From NCBI GenBank assembly GCA_964599655.1, contig CAZRGV010000061.1, forward strand, positions 1 through 35,100: a stretch of DNA of 35,100 nucleotides, given 5' to 3'. The position numbers and the translations under genes were made by a program. Origin of the DNA: CAZRGV01 sp964599655 (lineage in GTDB: Bacteria; Planctomycetota; Planctomycetia; Isosphaerales; Isosphaeraceae). Position 1 is the stretch's first letter. Every line of letters starts with the position of its first letter. The notes below the pieces were generated by a model. It was not told the DNA's origin and ran no database searches. It worked only from the letters and a program-made list of their open reading frames with translations. Shown piece after piece: positions 24,661-32,363 of this stretch.

Positions 24661-25977
24661 TCAGTCGGCTCGGACGGCGTTGCGGTCGGCGTCGAGCAGG
24701 TAGAAGCCCGATTCCTCGTCACCGTCGATCCTAACGACATCGTACGGCGGGATGCCCAAGGTTGCCAGCGGCCGACCGGCCAGTGGCGAGTCGTCGGCGA
24801 TCGTCGTGACGATTTCCGGCCGCGCGGGTTCCTGGCAGGTGGGGCAGCGGGCCTCGGCCTGGCCAACCCTGGTTCGAGGGCGGAAAACCTCAATTCGCCA
24901 GCCGCAACGAGGACAATGGATCGACGTGACGAGGTCGCGATCGAGCCTCAGGGTCAACGGCCCAGACAGCGTTGGCCGGACGGCTTCGAAGAGGGTGGCG
25001 AGGGTGTCTTGATGGCCCTGTGGCACGGGATGCGGATCGGGGTAGGTCTCGTGGCTCAGGCAATCGTCGCGACGGGGAAGCCGGGTGGTGTAGAACTGGT
25101 TGGCCACGCCGTTGAAGACCATCGCGCTGCCGGCCTGGACGGGCATGTCATGGATCAGTTTGAGGGCCTCCTGCACTTCCAGGGCGGCCATCATCGAGGC
25201 AATCGTCGGCGCGGTTGGCACCTTGCCTTCGAGGATGTCCTCGCGACGGAGCAGCGGGCAACTGTAGCGGCGGTTCAAGAGCTCGTAGTCGCGACGGGTC
25301 ATCGCACATTCATAACAGGCTGAATCGGGCGGAACGAAGACCTTGACGACGCCTTGGATTTCCTGGATGCCGGCGTCGACCCACGGTGTGCTCGTTTTCC
25401 AGCACTGGCGGTTGACCCAGAGCCGGGCCTCTCGGTTGTCGAGGCAGCCGATGACGACGTCCATCTCGCGGAAGAGGCCGAGTCCGACGTCGGTCAGGAC
25501 GTCCCCATGCAACGGATGGATGACGACTTCGGGGTTGATTTCCCTGGCCCGGCGCGCGGCGACTTCGGCCTTGGGCTGGCCGCCGTCCTCGGCGCGAAAA
25601 AGGACCGATCGCGACAGGTTCGATGGCTCGACCAGGTCGAGGTCGATGACGAAGGTCGTGCCCACGCCGAGCAGGGCGAGGTTCTTGAGCACTTCATTGC
25701 CCAACGCTCCCGCGCCGACGACCAGCACCTTGGCGGCGGCTAGCTTTTCCTGCCGCCACCAGGGGATCAGCCGGAGGCGGCCATAGCGGTCGGTTTCGTC
25801 GATGACCAGGTCCGGGGCGACATCGACGGAATCGGGAACGGGCGGTTCGGGCATGGGCACGCGTGGCTTCCGGAAGAGTTCGGGCGGAACCGGCCATGTC
25901 CGGCACGTCGCCGCGCGGGGATTGTTCTTGTTCGGAGGGTCCTGGGGGGCCGGGGCCTCAGTCGAGGAAGATGACAT
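24661..25977 (-). CDS. E1-like (ThiF/MoeB/UBA fold) activating enzyme with C-terminal zinc ribbon
   Basis: A 438-residue enzyme predicted to adenylate the C-terminal glycine of the operon's ubiquitin-like protein. Residues 1-55 are Pro-rich. The Rossmann-type adenylation domain shows GAGALG (88-93), VIDLDLVEPSNLSR (Asp112, Asn120, Arg123), Lys136 in QPKAEVA, and CLDN (178-181). CYEC (221-224) is the start of the usual structural zinc site. Cys240 in RYSCPLL, just before GKVPTAPTIASMMAALEVQEALKL, is a candidate thioester cysteine, which would let it hand its cargo to the E2. CPRC (355-358) and CPTC (378-381) form an additional zinc ribbon, followed by about 55 residues of unknown fold. It overlaps the end of the E2 gene by 20 bases. 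The alternative, a plain MoeB/ThiF for sulfur transfer, is disfavoured by the adjacent E2 and JAMM genes. Confidence 0.93.
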   Translation of the reverse strand: MSSSSTEAPAPQDPPNKNNPRAATCRTWPVPPELFRKPRVPMPEPPVPDSVDVAPDLVIDETDRYGRLRLIPWWRQEKLAAAKVLVVGAGALGNEVLKNLALLGVGTTFVIDLDLVEPSNLSRSVLFRAEDGGQPKAEVAARRAREINPEVVIHPLHGDVLTDVGLGLFREMDVVIGCLDNREARLWVNRQCWKTSTPWVDAGIQEIQGVVKVFVPPDSACYECAMTRRDYELLNRRYSCPLLRREDILEGKVPTAPTIASMMAALEVQEALKLIHDMPVQAGSAMVFNGVANQFYTTRLPRRDDCLSHETYPDPHPVPQGHQDTLATLFEAVRPTLSGPLTLRLDRDLVTSIHCPRCGWRIEVFRPRTRVGQAEARCPTCQEPARPEIVTTIADDSPLAGRPLATLGIPPYDVVRIDGDEESGFYLLDADRNAVRAD

Positions 25978-26689
25978 CCTCCCGCGGTGGGCTGGGCCTT
26001 GGCCGTTGTTCGGGCGGTCGCAGGTCGATCTCCATGTCCAGGATGCAGATCCCGTCGAGTTCTTCGCGTTTGACCGCCGACTCCATCCGCTTCAGGTCGT
26101 CCGGCTCGATTTCGGCCGGCTTGGGGGAGGGTTCGGATGCGACCGGGCCGGGCATTGGAATCGGCTTCTTCTCGGGGTCGATCCGGCCAAGGGCCGCGCG
26201 CTTGTCGCGGAGTGGTCGGTCGTCGGTCGGAAAGGCGAAGGTGGTCTGGTTGGCCGCCCAGAGCGCCGCGTCCCGGTTGTAGGGGCTCCGGATGTCGTAG
26301 TTAAAGTACCGGGCCATGTCCCAGAGCATCTGGCAGAGCTCGTCAAGATGCAGGCTGGGAACCCAGTGGGTGCCATAGCCGCCCAGGCAAACCAGGCCGA
26401 TCTCGGAAATGTTCGGGTGGTAGATGGGCGTCAGCCAGCGGATCTCGGGCATGGTGCGGGGGTAGGACGCGCCCAGCTTGATCTCGACCTCGTGGTGGTC
26501 GCGGAAGGTGACCTTCCCCTTCTCCCGAGTGAGGCTTCGGCCTCGGAACTCGATCAGGTAGCGCTGAGGAGGCTTGCCCGCAGTGCGGTAGCGGATGACC
26601 GAGCTCTCTTCGAGCAGTTGTGTCATGGCGGTCGCGTCGGACCGCAGCCGTCGCATCTGGGGCGACTCGTAGTTCTTCCAGAGACTCAT
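25958..26689 (-). CDS. E2-like ubiquitin-conjugating enzyme (UBC fold)
   Basis: A 243-residue protein whose first 150 residues are a UBC domain. SYPRTMPEIRW (75-85) matches the PF-x-PP strand. YHPN (90-93) is the HPN motif, and catalytic Cys101 (GLVCLGG) follows Asn93 by eight residues, the same spacing as in eukaryotic UbcH5-type E2s. Trp109 in HWVPSLHLDELCQML matches the W-S-P-A-L helix, and SPYNRDAALW matches N-P-x-N-x-x-A. It should accept the ubiquitin-like protein as a thioester from the E1 and conjugate it to amines. Residues 155-243 form a proline-rich, charged C-terminal extension ending in EDVIFLD, absent from minimal E2s. The E1 gene starts within its last 20 bases, and the ubiquitin-like gene lies 158 bases upstream. 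No RING E3 is seen nearby. Confidence 0.94.
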   Translation of the reverse strand: MSLWKNYESPQMRRLRSDATAMTQLLEESSVIRYRTAGKPPQRYLIEFRGRSLTREKGKVTFRDHHEVEIKLGASYPRTMPEIRWLTPIYHPNISEIGLVCLGGYGTHWVPSLHLDELCQMLWDMARYFNYDIRSPYNRDAALWAANQTTFAFPTDDRPLRDKRAALGRIDPEKKPIPMPGPVASEPSPKPAEIEPDDLKRMESAVKREELDGICILDMEIDLRPPEQRPRPSPPREDVIFLD

Positions 26690-26847
26690 AAACGGATGAA
26701 CCTGTACCGGAATCGGTCAAAAGACAGGATCTGTCCGGGATGGGTCCGCCAGGGCCGGCGACGGCGGACGGGCGATTCTCCGGTGCCGGACGCCTTCGAG
26801 GGGAGCAATCGCGGGCGGCCTTGCGGCCTGGCTCGACGACGAACGAC

Positions 26848-27141
26848 TCAGCCGGCGACGACTTCGGGATAAACGATCAGGTGGTCGCCGTTCTGGACCC
26901 CTGCCTCGACCAGGGTCTGGCTTTCGAGCAGCCGGTGGCCCCCTTCTTTATGGTCGAGCGAATAGCTCATCGGCTGGCCGTCGGGGCTGGTCGTGGGCAA
27001 ACTCATCTTGGTGATGATATTCGGCAAGATCCGGCTGACCGGCACGCTGAAGGCGATCACCGCCTTTACCGACTTGGCCCCGGTCTGGTCCAGGAATGTG
27101 ACCTGGATCCCCGTTGCGTCCGCGCTTCCGCCGTACGACAT
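26848..27141 (-). CDS. YukD/EsaB-like ubiquitin-fold protein ending in free glycine
   Basis: A 97-residue beta-grasp protein. The pattern is that of YukD/EsaB-type ubiquitin-like proteins: first strand GIQVTFLDQTG, second strand SVKAVIAFSVPVS, helix RILPNIITKM, then SYSLDHKEGG, the LLESQTLVEAGVQNGD turn, and the last strand HLIVYPEVVAG. The stop follows Gly97 directly, so no processing is needed to expose the glycine. The C-terminus reads AG, not GG. It is the predicted modifier of the E1, E2 and JAMM proteins encoded downstream. GGGAGGT lies 9 bases before ATG 27141, a strong ribosome binding site. The HAF-repeat gene ends 140 bases upstream on the same strand, with only a weak hairpin between (stem CCGGG/CCCGG at 27202-27222), so read-through is possible. 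The next 158 bases down to the E2 start hold no gene. Confidence 0.88.
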   Translation of the reverse strand: MSYGGSADATGIQVTFLDQTGAKSVKAVIAFSVPVSRILPNIITKMSLPTTSPDGQPMSYSLDHKEGGHRLLESQTLVEAGVQNGDHLIVYPEVVAG

Positions 27142-27150
27142 GGTCTGGAT

Positions 27151-27157
27151 ACCTCCC
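27151..27157 (-). promoter_or_regulatory. Strong Shine-Dalgarno of the ubiquitin-like gene
   Basis: Minus-strand GGGAGGT is 9 bases from ATG 27141. A strong site on the first gene suits a modifier needed in excess of its enzymes. Confidence 0.75.
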
Positions 27158-27281
27158 TATGCTGGCGTTCGCCCGCCGCCTGGCATTATTGGACCGTCAC
27201 CCCGGGTTTTTTCGGTCCCCGGAGCCGAGTCGCGCCCATTCAGGATACCCGCCGGGAGGTGACTTCGGAACAGGCTGTGTC

Positions 27282-28475
27282 TTATTTCCGGCGGTCGTCG
27301 AGGTGAGGATCCATGCAAAGCCGGCGCTTTTGTCGCTCGAAACCTCGACCTCTCAGGCGGTTCCAGCCGGCGACCGCCAGACCCCCCACGCCGAGCAGGA
27401 CCAGCGACGGCGGGGCCGGCACAACCACGGACCCAGGCGTCAGCACGAATGCGTGCACTCTTCCGTTGATGGTTCCCATCCCGGTGATTTGGCCCGCGTT
27501 GTTGATCCCGGTGGCCGACGTGAGGGTCCAGCCCAGGCTGGGGTCGATCAGGTCGTTCAGGTCGACCATGCCGCCGAGCGGACTCCACAGGAACGCTCGG
27601 GAGCCCCCTTGCATCAGGTCGATCCGGCCGACCACCAGTCCGGCGTCGTTGATCCCCAGGCCGACACTCGAGCCACGGATCAGCGGGTCGGCAATGTCCA
27701 CCATGCCCGATCCCTGGGTGTAGAGAAAGGCGTGCGAGAAGCCGCTGGCCGTGTCCGAGGCGCCCGTCACCTGATCCTTGCTGTTGATCGCGAAACCCGA
27801 GCTCGATCCGTTGGCGATCAGGCTTCCGAGATCCTTCATGCCGTCCGCGTCGGTGTAGAGGAACGCCCGGGAGCCGCCGCTGGCCACCTGCGACGTGCCG
27901 ACCACATGGCCGACGTCGTTAATGCCGTTGCCTTGACTGGTGCCCCCCGTGACCAAGGACCCCAGGTCTTGCAGGTTGTTCGGCCCGGTCCCGCGAAAGG
28001 CGCGCATCGTGCCGTCGGCCGTCTGCGAGGTTCCGACCACCACGCCCTGACCGTTGATTCCATTGGCCTCGCTCGACAGGCCCCCCAGCGTGCCCAGGTC
28101 GGTCAAGGTCTTTCCATCGGCCGAGCTGACAAACGCATGCGTGAACAATCCCGCGCCGATCGCAACCTGGCTCTTGCCCGCGACCTGGCCGATCAGGTTG
28201 ATCGCCCGGCCCGAACTGAACTCGCCGCCGGGGAGCGTTCCCAGATCCTTCAGCGGCGGCGAGCCGTCCCAGCGGAAGGCGTGCGTCAGGCCCAAGCCCG
28301 TTTCGGCCTCGCCCGTCACCTGACCCTGGCCATTGATCGCGAATCCCTTGCTCTGGCTCCCCGAGGGCAACGTCCCCAGGTCGATCAGCGTGTAATCGGC
28401 CGATGCCGGCGCGGCCAGAAATCCCAGCCAGGCCCCCACCAGACCGATCACCCATCGTCGATCTCCGAAGCGCAT
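27282..28475 (-). CDS. HAF-repeat extracellular protein with PEP-CTERM-like signal
   Basis: A 397-residue exported protein. A signal peptide (basic RFGDRRW, hydrophobic VIGLVGAWLGFLAA, cleavage near ASA-D) starts it. About seven repeats of 45-50 residues follow (27-345), each with a core such as G-x-AIN-x-x-GQVTG, a HAF or RAF (THAFRWDG, SRAFLYTD) and an acidic DLGTL- or DLGSL-type turn. This is the HAF repeat, a beta-propeller-like unit of extracellular proteins. The C-terminal VPAPPS, hydrophobic LVLLGVGGLAVAG and basic RLRGRGFERQKRR fit a PEP-CTERM anchor with the variant VPAP. Unusually, about 14 residues follow the basic cluster. A good sigma-70 promoter lies about 75-110 bases upstream. 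It precedes the ubiquitin-like operon on the same strand; any functional tie is unproven. Confidence 0.88.
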   Translation of the reverse strand: MRFGDRRWVIGLVGAWLGFLAAPASADYTLIDLGTLPSGSQSKGFAINGQGQVTGEAETGLGLTHAFRWDGSPPLKDLGTLPGGEFSSGRAINLIGQVAGKSQVAIGAGLFTHAFVSSADGKTLTDLGTLGGLSSEANGINGQGVVVGTSQTADGTMRAFRGTGPNNLQDLGSLVTGGTSQGNGINDVGHVVGTSQVASGGSRAFLYTDADGMKDLGSLIANGSSSGFAINSKDQVTGASDTASGFSHAFLYTQGSGMVDIADPLIRGSSVGLGINDAGLVVGRIDLMQGGSRAFLWSPLGGMVDLNDLIDPSLGWTLTSATGINNAGQITGMGTINGRVHAFVLTPGSVVVPAPPSLVLLGVGGLAVAGWNRLRGRGFERQKRRLCMDPHLDDRRK

Positions 28476-28557
28476 CAGACCAACCTCACGGGAGCCAAAC
28501 GACTCTCACGGCACGCACGGTGAAATCACTAGCTGCATGATTGCATTCTATCAGCAA

Positions 28558-28586
28558 ATTTTATCCGATCGCGTGGGGAATGACAA
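28558..28586 (-). promoter_or_regulatory. Sigma-70-type promoter of the HAF-repeat gene
   Basis: On the minus strand TTGTCA (28586-28581) and TAAAAT (28563-28558) are separated by exactly 17 bases, each one mismatch from consensus. They lie in an unusually AT-rich stretch, giving a leader of about 75 bases before ATG 28475. Confidence 0.6.
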
Positions 28587-28617
28587 GCAAAAACGGCCAT
28601 TTTTCGGCGCCTTTGTG

Positions 28618-29520
28618 TTACGAGGTGCTGGAGGTGTTGCCGCCTGGCGACGGCCGGAGGTGATGTGCGAGCCAGCGGCGGAGGTCGTCGAGGACTTGCT
28701 CGCGGTCGAGGTCGTTGAGTGGCTCATGGAGCGCTTCCGGGTAGAGTTTCAGGGTTTTGTCGGGGCTGCCGAGGCGCTCGAAGAGGTCGAGCGAGGCGCG
28801 GTGATCGACGACGGGATCGGCCTCTCCCAGGAGCATGAGGACGGGCAGGTGGATTTCGCCGGCCCGGGCGGTGACGGCGGGGCCGCCTTCGACCATGCCG
28901 AAGAACAGAGGCGCGCTGACCCGGGTGTGTCGCAGGGTGTCGGCCCGCCGGATCGAGGCGTAGTCCGGATGGCGCGAGAGCATCTCGTCGGGGAGCTCAC
29001 CGTGCAGGGTCAGGCCCGGGGCGACCCGACGCAAGACCTGGCCAATCCAGAGTTTGTGCCGGGGAATGTCGACGGCCAGGCGGAGGCTCGGGTTCGAGAG
29101 CACCAGGCCGTCGATGGGCAGGTCGCCTTCGAGCACCGCGCGGAGGGCGACCTGTCCGCCGTTGGAGTGACCAAGAACGAACCGGGGGTGATCGGGCCGT
29201 TGGCGCGAGGCCCAGCCCACTGCCGCGCGGAGGTCGCAGGTCAGCTCCTCGTATCGGCGGACGACGCCCCTTCGCCCTGGGCTGATGCCGTGGCCTCGAA
29301 AGTCGAAGGCGAGCACGTCGACCAGGCCCGGATGCTCGGTCAAGATTTGGGCCACATGGGCGTACGCGCCGCCGTGCTCGCCCAGTCCGTGAGCGATGAC
29401 GAGCAGGCCCTGGGACTCCCGGCCGGGCCAGAACCGGGCACGGAGCGGGGTGCCGTCGTGCGAGGGAATGACCACCTCGGCGACGTCGCTCGAGGTGGCG
29501 CCTTGCCGGGTCGGGTTCAT
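28618..29520 (-). CDS. Alpha/beta hydrolase (monoacylglycerol lipase-like)
   Basis: A 300-residue cytoplasmic serine hydrolase. The oxyanion strand is LLVIAHGLGEH, followed by DFRGHGISPGRRG. The nucleophile elbow is GHSNGG (Ser at about 119). The acid is in GEADPVVDH and the catalytic His in ALHEPLND. The HGxGEH and FDFRGHGxSxGxRG wording matches the monoacylglycerol lipase / lysophospholipase group (Hydrolase_4), so an ester of glycerol or a related lipid is a likely substrate. ATG 29520 is preferred over the TTG at 29526, since AGGAGG lies 10 bases before it. The gene follows the methyltransferase stop by 2 bases, so the pair is an operon. Its promoter should be upstream of the methyltransferase. 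Confidence 0.9.
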   Translation of the reverse strand: MNPTRQGATSSDVAEVVIPSHDGTPLRARFWPGRESQGLLVIAHGLGEHGGAYAHVAQILTEHPGLVDVLAFDFRGHGISPGRRGVVRRYEELTCDLRAAVGWASRQRPDHPRFVLGHSNGGQVALRAVLEGDLPIDGLVLSNPSLRLAVDIPRHKLWIGQVLRRVAPGLTLHGELPDEMLSRHPDYASIRRADTLRHTRVSAPLFFGMVEGGPAVTARAGEIHLPVLMLLGEADPVVDHRASLDLFERLGSPDKTLKLYPEALHEPLNDLDREQVLDDLRRWLAHHLRPSPGGNTSSTS

Positions 29521-29522
29521 GG

Positions 29523-30215
29523 TCAAGGGCCCTCCTGCCCTGGATTGGCGGGCCGCGACCAGATCCAGGTCCAGTGACGGTCGGAGGTCATGGCGACCCC
29601 GTCGTCGGGCATGCCGAGGAGGCGGACGATCGCGCGGACCTCCTCGAGTGTCAAGGCGGCATGCAACGATGCGGCGAAGAGGGCCCGCGCGGCGGGTTCC
29701 TCCTGGCCGGCATAGGTGGCGACGAGGTGGTCGAGCTCGTCCTTCGACGAGGGCCGGGCGAGGTCGCGGACCATCAGGGTTCCGCCGGGGGTGACGGCGC
29801 GGGCCATTTCGGAGAGGGCGGGAACCGGGTCGGGAATGTGGTGGATGATCGTGTTGGAGAGGACCGCTTCGAACCGTCCGTCGGCCGACGAGGAGAGTGT
29901 CTTGGCGTCGGCGTGGGCGAGGCGGATGCGGTCGGACAGGCCGGCCGACTCGATGTTGCGGCGGGCGAGGTCGAGCATGTGATGGGCCAGGTCGACGCCG
30001 ACGACGCGTGCCGAGGGATCACGGCGGCAGAGTTCGATCGGGATCCGGCCCGGCCCGGTGCCGACGTCGAGGATTTCGCCGCCGCGGCAGGCCCCATGCG
30101 CTTTGAGAAAGTCGGACACGAACCGGGCGTTGACCTCGGTGTGGTCCATCGCGTCGTAGTCGCGCGCTTCCTCGGCGGTGTCCATGGCTTCGGGTTCGAG
30201 GACTCTCGGCAGCAT
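29523..30215 (-). CDS. Class I SAM-dependent methyltransferase
   Basis: A 230-residue enzyme of the UbiE/Methyltransf_11 type. It starts MLPRVLEPEAMDTAEEARDYD. The SAM-binding motif I is ILDVGTGPGRIPIEL (about 48-62), followed by VVGVDLAHHML, DAKTL, and the motif LSNTIIHHIPDP. Small-molecule methylation is usual for this group; the acceptor is unknown. ATG 30215 is chosen because the family N-terminus begins there; the open frame continues to 30998 without homology. It precedes the alpha/beta hydrolase by 2 bases and follows the DUF4349 gene at a distance of 233 bases on the same strand. Confidence 0.88.
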   Translation of the reverse strand: MLPRVLEPEAMDTAEEARDYDAMDHTEVNARFVSDFLKAHGACRGGEILDVGTGPGRIPIELCRRDPSARVVGVDLAHHMLDLARRNIESAGLSDRIRLAHADAKTLSSSADGRFEAVLSNTIIHHIPDPVPALSEMARAVTPGGTLMVRDLARPSSKDELDHLVATYAGQEEPAARALFAASLHAALTLEEVRAIVRLLGMPDDGVAMTSDRHWTWIWSRPANPGQEGP

Positions 30216-30448
30216 GCTCTCGGTACTCTCCAGCAGGAGGAACTCCGGGGTGTTCGGAACCCACGGGTCGCGCGCTTCGGCGCGAGGCGGTGGTTTGTGG
30301 TTGCGTTTTTCGTCGCGATCCGGACAGACCGCGACGAACGCGAGGTCCTCCGCGTCCTTCGCCGTCATCGCCGAGAGCCGGAGGACGATGTTCCGGGAAT
30401 TCCCGGAAATCTGTTCATCGAGCCGGCCGAGCCCGCCGTTCGGGCCTT

Positions 30449-31366
30449 CTACGCTCCCTGTTGCCCAATGGTGCGCGTTCTGAACCTGCGGAGCCACCGG
30501 ACGACCAACCATAACGCGGCGATTACGACGGCCCAGACCGGCAGCCACGGAACGACCGAGACGGCCGCCAGGATCAGCTCCTTGGCGAAGTCGACGAGCT
30601 GGTCGAGCGACGCCTGGAACCGCTGGGCGATCCGGGTCTTGAAGGCCGGCGCCTGGGGCGGAACGTAATCTCTTCGCTCGTGGACGACGATCGTCACCGT
30701 GGTCAGGCTGGTCAGGTTGGCGAGTAGCCGGAGCCGGCCTTCGATTCGCTCGATCTCCTCGCGGACCCGTGAGATTTCCTTCTCGACGTCGAGGATATCC
30801 TTGAGCTTGCCGGTGGATTCTTTCAGGTGCTCGACGAGGCGCTGTTCCTCGACCTTCTTGTTCTTGACGCGGGCTTCGAGGTCGTAGAACTCCTCGGTCA
30901 CGTCCTGCGAGTTGGACTGTCGTCGCTGGAGCTCGCCGAGGGCCACCACCGACTCGACAAATGAGTCGAACGCCTCGACCGGGACGCGGGCCTTCCAACG
31001 TCCGGTGCGGTTTTCGCCGGGCGAGCCCTGGACGTCGGTCTCAGCCAGGTAGCCGCCGTACTTCGCGATCAGGGTGGTGATCTCCTTGGCCACCTGGTCG
31101 AAGTTGTCGGCGATCAGCTCGATGTCGGCCGTGTAGATGATCTTGCGAGGGATGCCTTTGGGAACCTCGGTGGCCGTTCGAACGGGCGGCAACTCCTCGC
31201 CCGCGGCGGGGGACGTGGCGGGCGACTGGGGAAAGGCGCCGGCCGGCATCGCCGTTTCCATCGGAACGGCGGCTTTCACCGCGGGTCGCGATTCTCGGGC
31301 TGACTGGGCGCCGCAGCCGGTCACGAGGATCAGGGTGAACACGCCCCAGGTCGTCCAGATTTTCAT
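30449..31366 (-). CDS. DUF4349 lipoprotein
   Basis: A 305-residue membrane-associated lipoprotein. The signal peptide ends in lipobox LVTGC (Cys18). A low-complexity Pro/Ala linker follows to about 65. DUF4349 begins near RKIIYTADIELIADNFDQV and continues with YGGYLAETDVQGSP, VPVEAFDSFVESVVALGELQ and SQDVTEEFYDLEARVKNK. A strong coiled coil (about 160-215, KNKKVEEQRLVEHLKESTGKL) then leads to a beta segment (LTTVTIVVHERRD). A C-terminal transmembrane helix lies at about 270-292 (VVPWLPVWAVVIAALWLVV), followed by a basic tail. The function of DUF4349 is unknown; the layout suggests an envelope stress or structural role. Confidence 0.88.
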   Translation of the reverse strand: MKIWTTWGVFTLILVTGCGAQSARESRPAVKAAVPMETAMPAGAFPQSPATSPAAGEELPPVRTATEVPKGIPRKIIYTADIELIADNFDQVAKEITTLIAKYGGYLAETDVQGSPGENRTGRWKARVPVEAFDSFVESVVALGELQRRQSNSQDVTEEFYDLEARVKNKKVEEQRLVEHLKESTGKLKDILDVEKEISRVREEIERIEGRLRLLANLTSLTTVTIVVHERRDYVPPQAPAFKTRIAQRFQASLDQLVDFAKELILAAVSVVPWLPVWAVVIAALWLVVRWLRRFRTRTIGQQGA

Positions 31367-31517
31367 CGGATGCGAGCCTCTCCCGGCCGTTTCGGTTCGG
31401 AAACGTCGTCCTCCCTGAGGAAATACGTTCCAGAGGCGTTTTGCGTAGAACGCGGCCGCGATCCGACGTCACGAATCGCGGCCGGCGGCGCGTTCCCGCA
31501 AGGTGTCGAACCCGGTT

Positions 31518-32363
31518 TCAGGCTTTCGGAGCCGCCTTGCGGGCGGCGGCGAGGCAAGCCTTGATCTCCTCGATCGGGTTCTGGGGATTCTCCTCGTATT
31601 CGAGGGCCAGGCAGTAGGCGTACTTCCGCTTGGCGAGCGCCTTGAGCAGCTCGGCCGTCTTGAGGTCCCCTTCGCCGAGGACGGTGAACGTCTTGGCGTC
31701 CTTGACGTCCTTGAGGTGGACGCCGAAGATCCGCTTGTCGAACACCTCGACGGCCTCGACGGGGTCTTCGCGGGATCGGAGGAAGTGGCCGGTGTCGATG
31801 CAACAGCCGATTTTGGGGTGATGGTCCTTGATCGCCTGGCGGATCGTCTCGATCTTGGCGTACTTGTGGCCCGGTCCGTGGTTGTGGATGCCGATGGCGA
31901 TGCCGTATTCCTCGACGAGCTTGTCGAGACTGTCGAAGGCGTCGAGGTCGGGATCGGCCGAGAGGTACTCGATGCCGAGGGCCTTGCCGAAGTCGAAGGC
32001 CTTGCGGTTGGCGTCGTGATCCTTGGAGAAGTGCAGGACGCCATAGCCGATGACCTGCACGCCGCTCTTGGCGGCCTGGGCCTTGAACGTCTCCGCCTGG
32101 GAGGCGTCGGTCGGAATGTGGGCCGAGAACGACTCCCAGTAGTGGAGTCCGAGATCCTGGGTCTGCTTGAGGGCCTCGGGAAGCTTGTAGCCTCGAAGCG
32201 AGTAGCTCTGGATGCCCATCTTGAACGGGCCGTAGGGTCCGGGCTCGGGGGAGTCGCCCGCAAGGGCGCGGCGTCCGAGGGCCCAGAGGCCAGCCGCCGC
32301 CAGGCCGGCGGCCAGGGCGTCGCGTCGGGTTGGTCGGGTCGGTTTGTGATCGCTCTCGAGCAT
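31518..32363 (-). CDS. Tat-exported sugar phosphate isomerase/epimerase-like protein
   Basis: A 281-residue protein. ATG 32363 is chosen because GGGAGGA lies 7-8 bases upstream; an ATG at 32405 has none. The N-terminus TRRDALAAGLAAAGLWALGRRALA is a twin-arginine-type signal, common among planctomycete exported enzymes. The mature part is a TIM barrel of the AP endonuclease 2 / xylose isomerase-like family: MGIQSYSLRGYKL, the metal-site motifs GIHNHGPGHK, CCIDTGHFLRS, GVHLKDVKD and LALEYEENP. These proteins isomerise or epimerise sugars using a divalent metal. The physiological substrate is unknown. Length is typical. Confidence 0.88.
   Translation of the reverse strand: MLESDHKPTRPTRRDALAAGLAAAGLWALGRRALAGDSPEPGPYGPFKMGIQSYSLRGYKLPEALKQTQDLGLHYWESFSAHIPTDASQAETFKAQAAKSGVQVIGYGVLHFSKDHDANRKAFDFGKALGIEYLSADPDLDAFDSLDKLVEEYGIAIGIHNHGPGHKYAKIETIRQAIKDHHPKIGCCIDTGHFLRSREDPVEAVEVFDKRIFGVHLKDVKDAKTFTVLGEGDLKTAELLKALAKRKYAYCLALEYEENPQNPIEEIKACLAAARKAAPKA

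Noticed and set aside
24661..25977. MoeB/ThiF for molybdopterin or thiamine sulfur transfer
   Set aside because: Neighbouring E2, JAMM and YukD-like genes and the absence of any moa/thi gene favour a conjugation E1.
21290..27141. CBASS defence operon (Cap2/Cap3 type)
   Set aside because: No CD-NTase or effector gene is present, and E1 and E2 are separate proteins together with a dedicated ubiquitin-like gene.
27400..28400. Tandem DNA repeat or CRISPR-like array
   Set aside because: The periodicity comes from protein-level HAF repeats; DNA units are diverged and no identical repeats with spacers occur here or elsewhere in the window.
28564..28617. Intrinsic terminator after the alpha/beta hydrolase
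   Set aside because: T- and A-rich tracts are present, but I could not form a convincing GC stem before the T-run.
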